Shown here: one piece after another, positions 9,418 to 17,209 of the stretch
How the letters are laid out: each line of letters starts with the position of its first letter
Position numbering within the stretch: the first letter of the stretch is position 1
Assembly (NCBI RefSeq): GCF_021228235.1
Contig: NZ_JAJQRG010000007.1
Span: 124,001 to 188,000, forward strand
Direction: 5' to 3'
Origin: Pseudophaeobacter flagellatus
GTDB taxonomy: Bacteria; Pseudomonadota; Alphaproteobacteria; Rhodobacterales; Rhodobacteraceae
Length of the DNA: 64,000 nucleotides
Translations under genes and position numbers: made by a program
Notes under the pieces: generated by a model
Told to the model about the DNA's origin: nothing
Database searches by the model: none
What the model saw: the letters and a program-made list of their open reading frames with translations, nothing else

Positions 9418-10161
9418 TCAATCGATGCAGACCTCCTTCAGGGTCGTCATCATCGCGTCGTAATTCGGCACGAAATCCTCAATACGATGTGAGCTCTGCT
9501 TGCCCTTTTCATTCAGTTTGTCGAGTTTGTTCCCCTCGCCCGATACATCAATGCCAATCTGCCGCGCCAGATTTGCCGCATGCACAGAAACCGGCTGTTC
9601 CCCTTTGTAGATTTCTTCGAACACCAGCCATTGGTAGGAAACATTCTGATACCGCAGCATCGAAAGCACACGCCCCAAAACCAGTTGATCACTCCAGTAT
9701 TGCCTTTTCACCTTCTCCAGGTCGACGGGCGTCACCTTGAATTCCCCGGACAAGATCCCCGGATAGCGAGCCTCTTCCTGCTCTGGCCCCCAGGCACCTG
9801 TCATCATTGCCATAAAGAGAGAGCGCAGGCGGCGCACGCTGTCGCGACGCGTCAGGACAATGAAGAAATACCCCCGCTTTTTGGCGCATTTGATCAATGT
9901 CTTTGTCACCTCGGGGGGCACAACCTCGATGCAGTGTTTTACATTGACCTCTGCCTCGAGCAGCGCATCAATATCAGCCTCAAGCGCGACCAGATCCCTG
10001 CCGTCCCGGAATTTTTTGACAACATGCCCCCAGATCCTGTCAGGATTGAACGGCTCGTGCTCAACACTCTGGAACGGAGAGATCTGCGCAAGAAAGCTTT
10101 GCAGAGAGGTCCCGCCAGTGCGGCGCAACGTTAGGGTTAAAGTGGGGCGAGGTTCAGGCAA
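9418..10161 (-). CDS. Sulfotransferase-like protein
   Basis: About 247 residues. The N-terminus has a beta strand followed by RRTGGTSLQSFL, like the 5'-phosphosulfate loop of PAPS-dependent sulfotransferases. FFIVLTRRDSVRRLRSLF in the middle resembles the 3'-phosphate-binding segment (R...S). I favour the TTG at 10161: AGGAGA lies 8 bases upstream and the P-loop strand then begins at the N-terminus, as is usual in the family. An ATG at 10188 lacks a ribosome site. It lies between the tRNA-Asp array and an old integration site, so it may be island cargo. The assignment is by motif only and the substrate is unknown. Confidence 0.55.
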   Translation of the reverse strand: MPEPRPTLTLTLRRTGGTSLQSFLAQISPFQSVEHEPFNPDRIWGHVVKKFRDGRDLVALEADIDALLEAEVNVKHCIEVVPPEVTKTLIKCAKKRGYFFIVLTRRDSVRRLRSLFMAMMTGAWGPEQEEARYPGILSGEFKVTPVDLEKVKRQYWSDQLVLGRVLSMLRYQNVSYQWLVFEEIYKGEQPVSVHAANLARQIGIDVSGEGNKLDKLNEKGKQSSHRIEDFVPNYDAMMTTLKEVCID

Positions 10162-10429
10162 GCGTCTCTCTCCTATGGATATGAACATCCGGCAGTTTTC
10201 GGTTTTGACGAAACTTAGCACTGGCTTACAGGGGCAGCAACACGCAGATGACCCTGCCCAGCCAGCCGCCCAGAGATGGGCAGGGAACCGGCCAGAACGG
10301 GCCGGGGCTGCTGGCAATCACACAAACCGACATGCCTAGTCATGGGGTTGCATCATCGGCGGGCAATCAAAATCGGCAGTGTTGATTACCCGCACCGAGA
10401 ATGATCAACATCGGGATCAGATCACGTTT

Positions 10430-10698
10430 TGTCGCAAGGATGGACCAGAGAGTTCGATACAATGTGCCGCGCTGGACAATGTGATCCTGAACACGAATCG
10501 CCACGCTGCGTTGTTGCTATGGCCTCAAATGCGCTGCCACTGAAAAAGGATACCCAATGCCTTGGGCACCCCAACAGGGCGATCACCTGTCAAACCTACG
10601 CCAGATTTTCACCGGGCGAGCTTCAAGATACGCAAAAGTTCTGGATTACACCCAGATCTGAAAAATCAGGTGATACAGGATGTGGTTCAGGGAACTGA
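10430..10698 (+). pseudogene. Decayed 3' end of a tyrosine integrase gene
   Basis: This stretch aligns with the last ~90 codons of the intact integrase at 46212-47219. It first matches in one frame (CRKDG..., DNVILNTNRH against ENVTLHTIRH), then after a frameshift near 10505 in another (AMASNALPLKKDTQCLGH, then AITCQTYARFSPGELQD). The catalytic tyrosine context QTYARF survives, but the frame is broken, there is no 5' part and the box I region is absent. The similarity continues past the stop into the non-coding DNA up to the tRNA-Val fragment, mirroring the intact copy. Confidence 0.85.
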
Positions 10699-10758
10699 GG
10701 AAGGTTTCGCAGATCAGCCCCAACCCCGAAGTTAATCATATTTAACAAGGGGGTTGTA

Positions 10759-10804
10759 TGGTGGGTGATGAGAGGCTCGAACTCCCGACATCTTCGGTGT
10801 AAAC
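10759..10804. repeat. Left attachment site: 46-bp copy of the tRNA-Val 3' part
   Basis: 46 bp identical to 47306-47351, covering the 3' CCA, acceptor 3' strand, T arm, variable loop and anticodon stem-loop of tRNA-Val (minus strand). It is cut off inside the anticodon arm, so it is not a working tRNA. As a direct repeat of the intact tRNA next to the integrase, it marks the far end of the element. Confidence 0.9.
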
Positions 10805-11226
10805 AACACGCACCTCGCTCAAGCCATTGATTTCAGGCAAGGGAAGCGCTTTTTATTAATGAGTTTTTCACCACCTACGCAAGATAGATGGGTTCCGCCC
10901 GGTTCACGGAACCTATGAACACTTCGTTATAGAACCCAGATGACTGCACCCAGCCCGAAGTGGTCATTGGATTGAGCCACTTACTTCTTTGTCTCGTGTT
11001 GACCGCATGTCGGGAACAGTTTTTTTTGCTGCCATCGTTGCAGTCAAGACAGTAAGTCCGTTGAACTAGCGAGGTTGATTTTTTGTCAGACCTTGAGGGC
11101 TTTGTTCGAGTTCCAGTTTATGCCAATCGATAGACACTTGATCTGTGCCCTGCAGCCATCCATCTTCCCGCCAGCTCGTTGTGCAGGACTGCAACTTTGG
11201 GCTCATGGTGATTGGGGAGTTTCATT
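10805..11226. other. Non-coding stretch next to the left att site
   Basis: About 420 bp with no supported gene on either strand. It is the first DNA inside the element and could hold attachment arm sites, but I see no clear repeats. Confidence 0.5.
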
Positions 11227-11229
11227 TTG

Positions 11230-11892
11230 GTGATACCAACGAGCGCGGAAATCGCACTTAGGAAAATTAATAAGTTAGTCGAAAAACTGGCAGCCGAGCA
11301 CAGGCCGCTTTCAAACGAAGAAGTATCCGACTCAGTCGAAGAGATCGCTACAAAAATGCAACTGACCTTAGACAAGGCAATGAATGCAATCTGGCTCAAA
11401 TACAACTCGAAGGCGGAAGGAAAGAACAAAGCCTACGTTTACTTCCCCTGCCTACGGTCGGAGGAAAAATTGCAAACTAAGTTGAACCAATGCCAGATGT
11501 CGAATTTGGCAGATTTAAACAGCGAGTTGTACGCGACAATATTGGCGACACAACCGATCGAAGAGGGCAACTGGCTATCGCTTCTTTCGGATATCGCTTC
11601 AATTCGACACGAACGATCCCCTGACACACAAAAACGCGTGCAAAAAAGTACGATAATTGGCCAAGGGCAGGACGGTGTCCGATTGTCTATGCGAACCGGC
11701 CCAAACGGAGAGATCACGGAGCTTTCTGGTTATGCTTGGGGGACTGGCGGAGAAATCCAACCCATGAACGTACAACACCTGAGATCTGTCATTTCTTATT
11801 TCTCAGATCACAACGTCCGGGTGGTTCCGTGGGCAAAAGACACCGCCAAAAAAGTCGATAAGACCGTCCGAACCGTTTATCGATTGATCTAA
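11230..11892 (+). CDS. Hypothetical protein, possibly HEPN-like N-terminal domain
   Basis: About 220 residues. The first half is strongly helical and includes FPCLRSEEKL, NSELYATILATQPIEEGNWLS and SDIASIRHERSP. This reminds me of a helical HEPN-like family with a late N/H pair, but I cannot name the family with certainty. The C-terminal third is more beta-rich. No membrane segment or signal peptide is seen. GGGGAG lies about 10 bases before a GTG (11230) and 7 before a TTG (11227); either may be the start. It is the first gene of the cargo zone, alone on its transcript, and its AT content looks higher than the phage genes. Function unknown. Confidence 0.55.
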   Translation: MIPTSAEIALRKINKLVEKLAAEHRPLSNEEVSDSVEEIATKMQLTLDKAMNAIWLKYNSKAEGKNKAYVYFPCLRSEEKLQTKLNQCQMSNLADLNSELYATILATQPIEEGNWLSLLSDIASIRHERSPDTQKRVQKSTIIGQGQDGVRLSMRTGPNGEITELSGYAWGTGGEIQPMNVQHLRSVISYFSDHNVRVVPWAKDTAKKVDKTVRTVYRLI

Positions 11893-12168
11893 GCGCTTGT
11901 CTGTTTTCCCACGTGTAATGTGGCACAGAGTTGATGCTAAACTGGTTCGTAGAACGGTAGCCATGCAGGCTGCGACCATAGCGTATAGTTAGGCAGAGCA
12001 AAGGCTGGGAATGGGCCGTCAGCCTAACTTTGCAAAGGTCGCTATCCTGCGCATAGCGGGCGAAGCAAATGATCACCACTGGCCCCAGGTATGTAGGACG
12101 CAGTTGGCTTGAATGTGTATTCCGACATCTGCAACAGTATCCTCAAACAAAACCGAATAGGAAAAACC

Positions 12169-12567
12169 TTGAAATTCACGCTAGGCTTAGCCCTATCAGT
12201 TGTCCTCGCAGTTCCCGTGTCTGCAGCTGGTCTTAAGGTGCGGGACGCAGACACAATTGTGGTGGGAGGCAAACCTGTACGGTTGCAGGGCGTCGATGCA
12301 CCTGAACTCAACACCCGGTCAGGTAAGGATTCCCGACGCTGGATGGTGAACTACCTGGCAGGCAAGTCAGTGGAATGCCAACTTACTGGCGAGCGGTCAT
12401 ATGATCGCTGGATTGGGGTCTGTTACGCCGAGGGTGTCGATATTGGCGCGGCGGTAATATCAGCGGGCCATGCCCTAGATTGTCGAAGGCATTCCGGTGG
12501 TAAATATCGCCATCTTGAGACGCGAGCGGCCAAATCTCGGATTAGGCGGGCGGATTACTGCCGGTAG
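12169..12567 (+). CDS. Secreted staphylococcal-nuclease-like thermonuclease
   Basis: 132 residues from a TTG start at 12169, preceded by AGGA. This start gives a clean signal peptide (hydrophobic core, cleavage near VSAA). The SNase fold follows, with the motifs VRDADTIVV (Ca-binding region), VRLQGVDAPEL and YDRWIGVCY. The three catalytic residues are conserved as R38, E46 and R80 (family Arg35, Glu43, Arg87). It probably cuts DNA or RNA outside the cytoplasm. A longer frame starts at 12109 but hides the signal peptide. It precedes the SRAP gene in the same direction. Confidence 0.8.
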   Translation: MKFTLGLALSVVLAVPVSAAGLKVRDADTIVVGGKPVRLQGVDAPELNTRSGKDSRRWMVNYLAGKSVECQLTGERSYDRWIGVCYAEGVDIGAAVISAGHALDCRRHSGGKYRHLETRAAKSRIRRADYCR

Positions 12568-12687
12568 GCAGGTGAGGTAGGATCGCGACTTTGTGCGGGT
12601 GAAGATTTCTCATGCATTGAGCGGAAATTCACACCATGAATATTATATGTTGTAGATCTATTGAATGCCAAACTTAGTGAGGAATTC

Positions 12688-13347
12688 ATGTGTGGCCGCT
12701 TTATCGAACCCGAGCTGATCGGGACTGATCAGGAGCATTCGGAAACCAAGATCAATCCCTTCCCGCGACACCCAGTTATAATCCCTCCGCGTGCCCCGCG
12801 ACGCTACAACGTCGCCCCTACGCAGGACGTCCTAATTCTTGCGAAAGAACCGTTGGAAGCCTTAACCGCCCGATGGTGGTTTGTTCCCTCGTGGCATAGC
12901 GGGGAGTTGAAAGACTGGAAGGCAACCACGTTTAATGCCCGTATTGAGACTGCGCGAGACAAGCCCACATTTCGGGCTGTATGGCGTCACGGACGCTGCC
13001 TGATCCCAGTAGGGGGATACTACGAATGGACTGGCGAAAAAGCCAACAAGCAGCCGCATGTGATCCTGTCTGGCGGCAACGAGAGCACACTGTGGTTCGC
13101 GGGTTTGGCCTCTCGTTGGCAAGACGTCTTGACTTGCACCATTATGACCCGAGAAGCCAATGAAGGACTTTCAGGCCTTCACACTCGAATGCCGGTAATA
13201 CTCAACCTTGATGAACGCAGCCAATGGCTGAGTGGCAGCGATGATGTGGCCGGATTGGGCAAAGACACGCTTGTGAGATACTATCCTGTCGAGCGCTTCT
13301 CTGTGCGTGACGAAGGGCCAGACTTGATCGCGCCAGCTCACAGGTGA
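12688..13347 (+). CDS. SOS response-associated peptidase (SRAP/YedK-like)
   Basis: 219 residues starting MCGRF, which leaves the catalytic Cys2 at the N-terminus after Met removal. Other family residues are in place: N83 in TFNARIET, E113 in YYEWT and H165 in GLHTRMPVIL. SRAP proteins form a covalent bond with abasic sites in single-stranded DNA and protect them. The ATG at 12688 has GAGG 6-9 bases upstream and is required by the chemistry; the TTG 27 bases earlier would block it. Its position in mobile DNA, 120 bp after a nuclease gene, is notable. Confidence 0.9.
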   Translation: MCGRFIEPELIGTDQEHSETKINPFPRHPVIIPPRAPRRYNVAPTQDVLILAKEPLEALTARWWFVPSWHSGELKDWKATTFNARIETARDKPTFRAVWRHGRCLIPVGGYYEWTGEKANKQPHVILSGGNESTLWFAGLASRWQDVLTCTIMTREANEGLSGLHTRMPVILNLDERSQWLSGSDDVAGLGKDTLVRYYPVERFSVRDEGPDLIAPAHR

Positions 13348-13652
13348 GGCGAAGACGGCCCCTCCCGGACATTGGCCAGGCATGCCATCGCTGCCGCGCA
13401 GCTTCCCCAAACCTGCCCTTAGAGGCAGTGTGCAGCATGATCTGGCGCCCCAAGCTTGGAAGAGCGGACGGGAACGGACCTTGGCCTCTAGCATCCTTTC
13501 GGCCGCGGTCAGCCCAATGTCTTAAACTAAAGTGCGACTGAGGAGCCCGACGGACCTCGTGGGCTTTCGTTCCCTAGACGGGCCTGTGCTGAGCCTGTAC
13601 ATCATGCCCGCTGTTAGTCGAGCTGGACTCTGGTGCACCAAGGATCTTTGTT

Positions 13653-14564
13653 ATGGATAAAATGGAATGGGCGGTTTGGGGCCTCGAATACCTGCAAAGG
13701 GCTCGCTTGGCGATCCATGACGATTTCAATGCAGCGATGGAAGAGCTGAGAGGCTACCACACTTCTCACCGTGAAAGCTGGTACAGTAGTTGCAAGAATA
13801 TCATTTCCACTCTCTACCACAGATCAGCTGAGATCACGGCATCTACTCAAATCCCCAACGAGGAGTTCGCTTCACCTGATTCCTTCGAGTCTGAATTAGT
13901 GAACTACCGGGCCTGGCTCTTGGGTATGGCTGAGGAGCTCAAACAAGAATCGGAAAATTATAGGCGAAGTAATGATGTCGATGGTGCGCCCTTCTTAGTC
14001 GACGTTGCCAATCGGCATGTGCATAACATCCTCGCGGCTGTCGACTACGTTCTAGAAAAGCAACCGGCAGAAATCCCGAACGTGATCAGTCCGGAGACGG
14101 CGGATCTAAATCTCATTGTGGGACTTGCGCGCCGGTTCCACGAGGCAGCTTTAAGCCTAAATCACCATCCTCACAATGGAACCACCTTGGAGATCAAAAA
14201 CGAATGGGATTGCCAATACCTGTTCCGATCAATCCTAGCTGCATATGTACCCGACATTCGCGATGAAGAATGGAGTTCCTCCGTCGCGGGTTCGTCAGCG
14301 CGGTGCGAGTTCTTTCTCAAATCATTGCGAGCAATGATCGAATTGAAATTCGCGCGCAAACCTACAGACGCAAAGAAAATTAAGGGGGAACTTGCAGTAG
14401 ACTTCCTCGACTACGGTGGCAACGATGAAGTTGACCGTGTTATCTGCCTTATTTACGATCCGGCGTGTACGCTAAAGAATCCCGCTGCGATACAGTCTGA
14501 CCTCTCCGGCCCTAAGACTGGCCTTGAGCGTGTCGATGTTGTGATTTCTCCGCCACGTTCATAA
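13653..14564 (+). CDS. DpnII/MboI-type PD-(D/E)XK nuclease domain protein
   Basis: 303 residues. Residues 1-165 are mostly helical and unrecognised. From about 178 to 275 the sequence follows the DpnII-MboI restriction-endonuclease-like domain: NEWDCQYLFRSIL, DIRDEEWSSSVAGSSARCEFFL, MIELKFARKP, and ICLIYDPACTLKNP. The likely catalytic core is E219, E230 and K232 (E-x-K); the first acid is Glu rather than the usual Asp. There is no partner methylase or specificity gene beside it. It is probably a stand-alone nuclease effector, perhaps of abortive infection; that role is inferred. Confidence 0.65.
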   Translation: MDKMEWAVWGLEYLQRARLAIHDDFNAAMEELRGYHTSHRESWYSSCKNIISTLYHRSAEITASTQIPNEEFASPDSFESELVNYRAWLLGMAEELKQESENYRRSNDVDGAPFLVDVANRHVHNILAAVDYVLEKQPAEIPNVISPETADLNLIVGLARRFHEAALSLNHHPHNGTTLEIKNEWDCQYLFRSILAAYVPDIRDEEWSSSVAGSSARCEFFLKSLRAMIELKFARKPTDAKKIKGELAVDFLDYGGNDEVDRVICLIYDPACTLKNPAAIQSDLSGPKTGLERVDVVISPPRS

Positions 14565-14978
14565 CCGTATAAAGAACGCTTTAACGACTGTTACGCAGAC
14601 TCACGTTAAGGTGGCCGGGACGATTGCACTTGATCGGTCTAATTAAGGGATAGCCGCTACGACTTGAAAACTTGGCTTCGCGATCTGAGTAATCGAGCCA
14701 ACTCCGACGTTGAGGTCCTCCCGGAGAAACCGATGGAGCATTTCCACGGTGCCCGCTCCGGCTATCCGACAAGTCTAAACGAAACGAGCGAGAGCTTGCA
14801 GGTAGCATGCAAGGAATATTGACGGCCCAAACCCGACCTTGACCAAGTCTGGCCACGCCGCAGAGCGGCGTCACCGAACCGGTCACTCATCCACCGTTCG
14901 GCAATTTCGCTGAGTGAAGGTCGGCTTTCACGGTGCCAAAAATGGTGGTTTGCGGGCATCCAACAAAGTGTGGGCGGG
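14565..14978. other. Non-coding, apparently decayed DNA
   Basis: About 410 bp between the nuclease and the peptidoglycan-binding gene. Only short overlapping frames without ribosome sites or motifs are present. The style (GGTCGGCTTTCACGG and similar) recalls eroded intergenic filler of Roseobacter islands. I see no gene. Confidence 0.5.
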
Positions 14979-15581
14979 TCAACGGGCAAACTCGCAGATG
15001 CCGCTCGAAAGGCAGTTGAAGCTGTCCGGAGTGACGCCGTAGCCGAGGAAATCGCTGTTTCGGTAACCATTCGCGTTCGAAACAACGGTGGTGACCGCAC
15101 AGTTGGCTGCACCACAAATCATACTACACCCCGCAGCAGATCCGTCGATCACGTAATCGAGGATCCCGTCGTTATTCATCTCGCCACTTTGCAGCAGTCC
15201 CTGCCGTGCGGCCAGCGCTGCCGCGGTCGTGCCGCACATCTGTGCCATCTCGGCGATGGCACCTTGTGCGGGCATGGGTAACGTGTCCCCCGCCGAAGCG
15301 TCCGCTCTTCGATCGGCGCGATATTGCTCCAGCAAGTTGCCCAGGTCGGCACGACTGAACTCCCCGGTGGCTCGTGTCCCACGCGTAGCTTGCCAAGCGC
15401 GAATAGCCGCCCGGGTTTGCGATCCAAATACACCGTCGGCTGGACCGGCGTCGAAGTCGTAATAGGACAGCGCCTGCTGGGCCTCGGCGCGGATTTCGCG
15501 TGAAAACATTGTTCCGTTCTGCGCCAAAACGGGCATAGATATTCCGACCAAAAGAATTATTGCGCAAAGAATTCGCGTCAT
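14979..15581 (-). CDS. Exported peptidoglycan-binding-domain protein
   Basis: 200 residues: a signal peptide (cleavage near VLAQ), then a peptidoglycan-binding_1 type three-helix domain (about 30-85; QQALSYYDFDAGPADGVFGSQTRAAIRAWQ). After this comes a linker and a C-terminal domain with six cysteines and an N-N-D-G-I-L-D-Y-V-I-D-G stretch, possibly a Ca-binding-like turn. The ATG at 15581 is preceded by GGGGGGTG, a good ribosome site. It probably sits in the periplasm bound to the cell wall. No catalytic domain is visible. A possible lysogenic conversion or leftover host gene. Confidence 0.7.
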   Translation of the reverse strand: MTRILCAIILLVGISMPVLAQNGTMFSREIRAEAQQALSYYDFDAGPADGVFGSQTRAAIRAWQATRGTRATGEFSRADLGNLLEQYRADRRADASAGDTLPMPAQGAIAEMAQMCGTTAAALAARQGLLQSGEMNNDGILDYVIDGSAAGCSMICGAANCAVTTVVSNANGYRNSDFLGYGVTPDSFNCLSSGICEFAR

Positions 15582-16224
15582 GGATACACCCCCCATCAAC
15601 TCTCGAATTCTTGCAGGTATTGCGCCGGCCTTCAACCTTTTGGCTGCGCAAAAGCGCCTTACGCAAACGCCGCCAGGTGCATGTCTGAAACTTGACGTTG
15701 GACACAACTTTTAGCCTTCACTGCGCGCCCGCTCGAAGGGTCACTACCGGGCGGAAGTCCGGTTGCACAACTGTTACCACGTAACGGCATAGCGGTAGTT
15801 TCTGACCCTTCTCGCGAGCAGCCGCCGCGCCAGAAGGTTAGACCAGACACAACCCCCAGACAAAACCTACGTGGTTGCGGCACATTTGTGTTTTGTCATC
15901 GGAGAGGCCTGTCGCTACAGCGGGTCGAACTGGCAGGAATGGCTCTCTGCGGACCACGGAGGAGTCGCAGCGTCGGCATGATTTGGGGCGCGCGGAGAGG
16001 TACGAACGGCCCTGAGCCGACATTCGATCAGACCGCAGCGAATGGCTGGTCAGGAGCCTGAACTTATCGGTGCTGCAACCTGTACAGACGACTGCTAATT
16101 CTGGGTACGAGCGCATGCGATTGACTACCGTCAATTCCGCATGACGCGATAGCATATACAATAGAACCAACAAATATTTTCTCGAGCTTTGCGGACGAGT
16201 TTCTGGACGATACGGAAGCTCGGT
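15582..16224. other. Non-coding, apparently decayed DNA
   Basis: About 640 bp between divergent genes. Short frames exist on both strands but lack ribosome sites and protein-like composition. I find no RNA gene or clear repeat. It presumably carries the promoters of the two flanking divergent genes. Confidence 0.5.
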
Positions 16225-16998
16225 ATGATCTCTCTCCGTGTCACTCTCGCCGTAACGCGTCTCGTATTGGAGCCTGACATGTTAGACCATGCAGTACGAA
16301 TTCTGTTATTTCCAGTTCTGGTCGCTCAAGGCGCATTTGTGCGCCGTTCAGCGTTGCACCTGGCTGATCCTTCCGGTCGCCGCGATGGTGTCAGCGGGCA
16401 GGGCCCTGACCTCCGTCTATTGATCATCGGAGACAGTTCTGCTGTCGGGGTCGGCACCTCGCATCAAGAAGAAGCGCTCTTGGGGCATATGCGCAAAAGG
16501 CTTTCGCAGACGAATACAGTCTACTGGTCTGTAGATGCGAAGACCGGCGCCACCACTGCCGATACGATCGCCCGTCTGCAGAAGCGCACACCACAGAAAT
16601 TTGATATCGTGTCCGTTTCGCTTGGCGTAAACGATATCACTGCACGCGTGCCTCTATCGGAATGGTTGCAGCGTTTTGCAATATTGCTTCAGCTGGTAGA
16701 ACTGAAATTTCAGGCCGATGTCATTTGCATATCGGGTATTCCCCCAATCCACCATTTCCCGCTGCTCCCACAACCGCTCCGGTGGGTATTGGGTGCACAG
16801 GCAGCACGATTTGATCGGGCGCTTCGCAAACTTGTCACCAATCGTACTGGATGTCGGTTTATTGAAATGGATTTTGAACCTAACGTCTCACAAATGAGCC
16901 CTGACGGCTTTCATCCTGGTCCCAAAATCTATTCACAGTGGGGCCGCAAGGTCTATCGTGCGATCCGCCGCGATATCAAGCAGCTCGGCAAAACGTAA
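16225..16998 (+). CDS. SGNH/GDSL-type hydrolase
   Basis: About 257 residues. Block I is IIGDSSAVGVG (catalytic Ser71 in GDSS), the block III Asn is in SLGVNDIT (about residue 136), and block V is DGFHPG with Asp227 and His230 completing the triad. The family hydrolyses ester or acyl groups on lipids or carbohydrates. The N-terminus has a hydrophobic stretch (AVRILLFPVLVAQGAF) that may be a membrane anchor. The ATG at 16225 has GGAAG 6 bases upstream; a TTG at 16189 and an ATG at 16279 are alternatives. Confidence 0.8.
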   Translation: MISLRVTLAVTRLVLEPDMLDHAVRILLFPVLVAQGAFVRRSALHLADPSGRRDGVSGQGPDLRLLIIGDSSAVGVGTSHQEEALLGHMRKRLSQTNTVYWSVDAKTGATTADTIARLQKRTPQKFDIVSVSLGVNDITARVPLSEWLQRFAILLQLVELKFQADVICISGIPPIHHFPLLPQPLRWVLGAQAARFDRALRKLVTNRTGCRFIEMDFEPNVSQMSPDGFHPGPKIYSQWGRKVYRAIRRDIKQLGKT

Positions 16999-17068
16999 TA
17001 GCCGTCTCGAAATGGCAGTTGATATGCGCGCTTCTTTGGCTAACTGACATGTTTAGCAGACCACCGCG

Positions 17069-17209
17069 ATGCTGCTGCTCGTGATCGCACTGGTGGCGTG
17101 TTCTCCGGTAACCGGAGACCGGAAACCAGCACGTTATGCACGAGGCCTGATATACGGCATTAGCGGAGCGTCGGGGTCGAAGTGCAACCTATGGATTATT
17201 CCATATTGA
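17069..17209 (+). CDS. Possible 46-residue lipoprotein
   Basis: A short frame starts MLLLVIALVACS, a compact signal with a lipobox-like LVAC, followed by a short polar tail. It overlaps the 3' end of the convergent SIR2-like gene by 14 bases. There is no clear ribosome site, so it may be chance. Confidence 0.3.
   Translation: MLLLVIALVACSPVTGDRKPARYARGLIYGISGASGSKCNLWIIPY

Noticed and set aside
10759-10804. A second tRNA-Val gene
   Set aside because: Only the 3' 46 nt are present; the 5' acceptor strand and D arm are missing, so it is an attachment site fragment.
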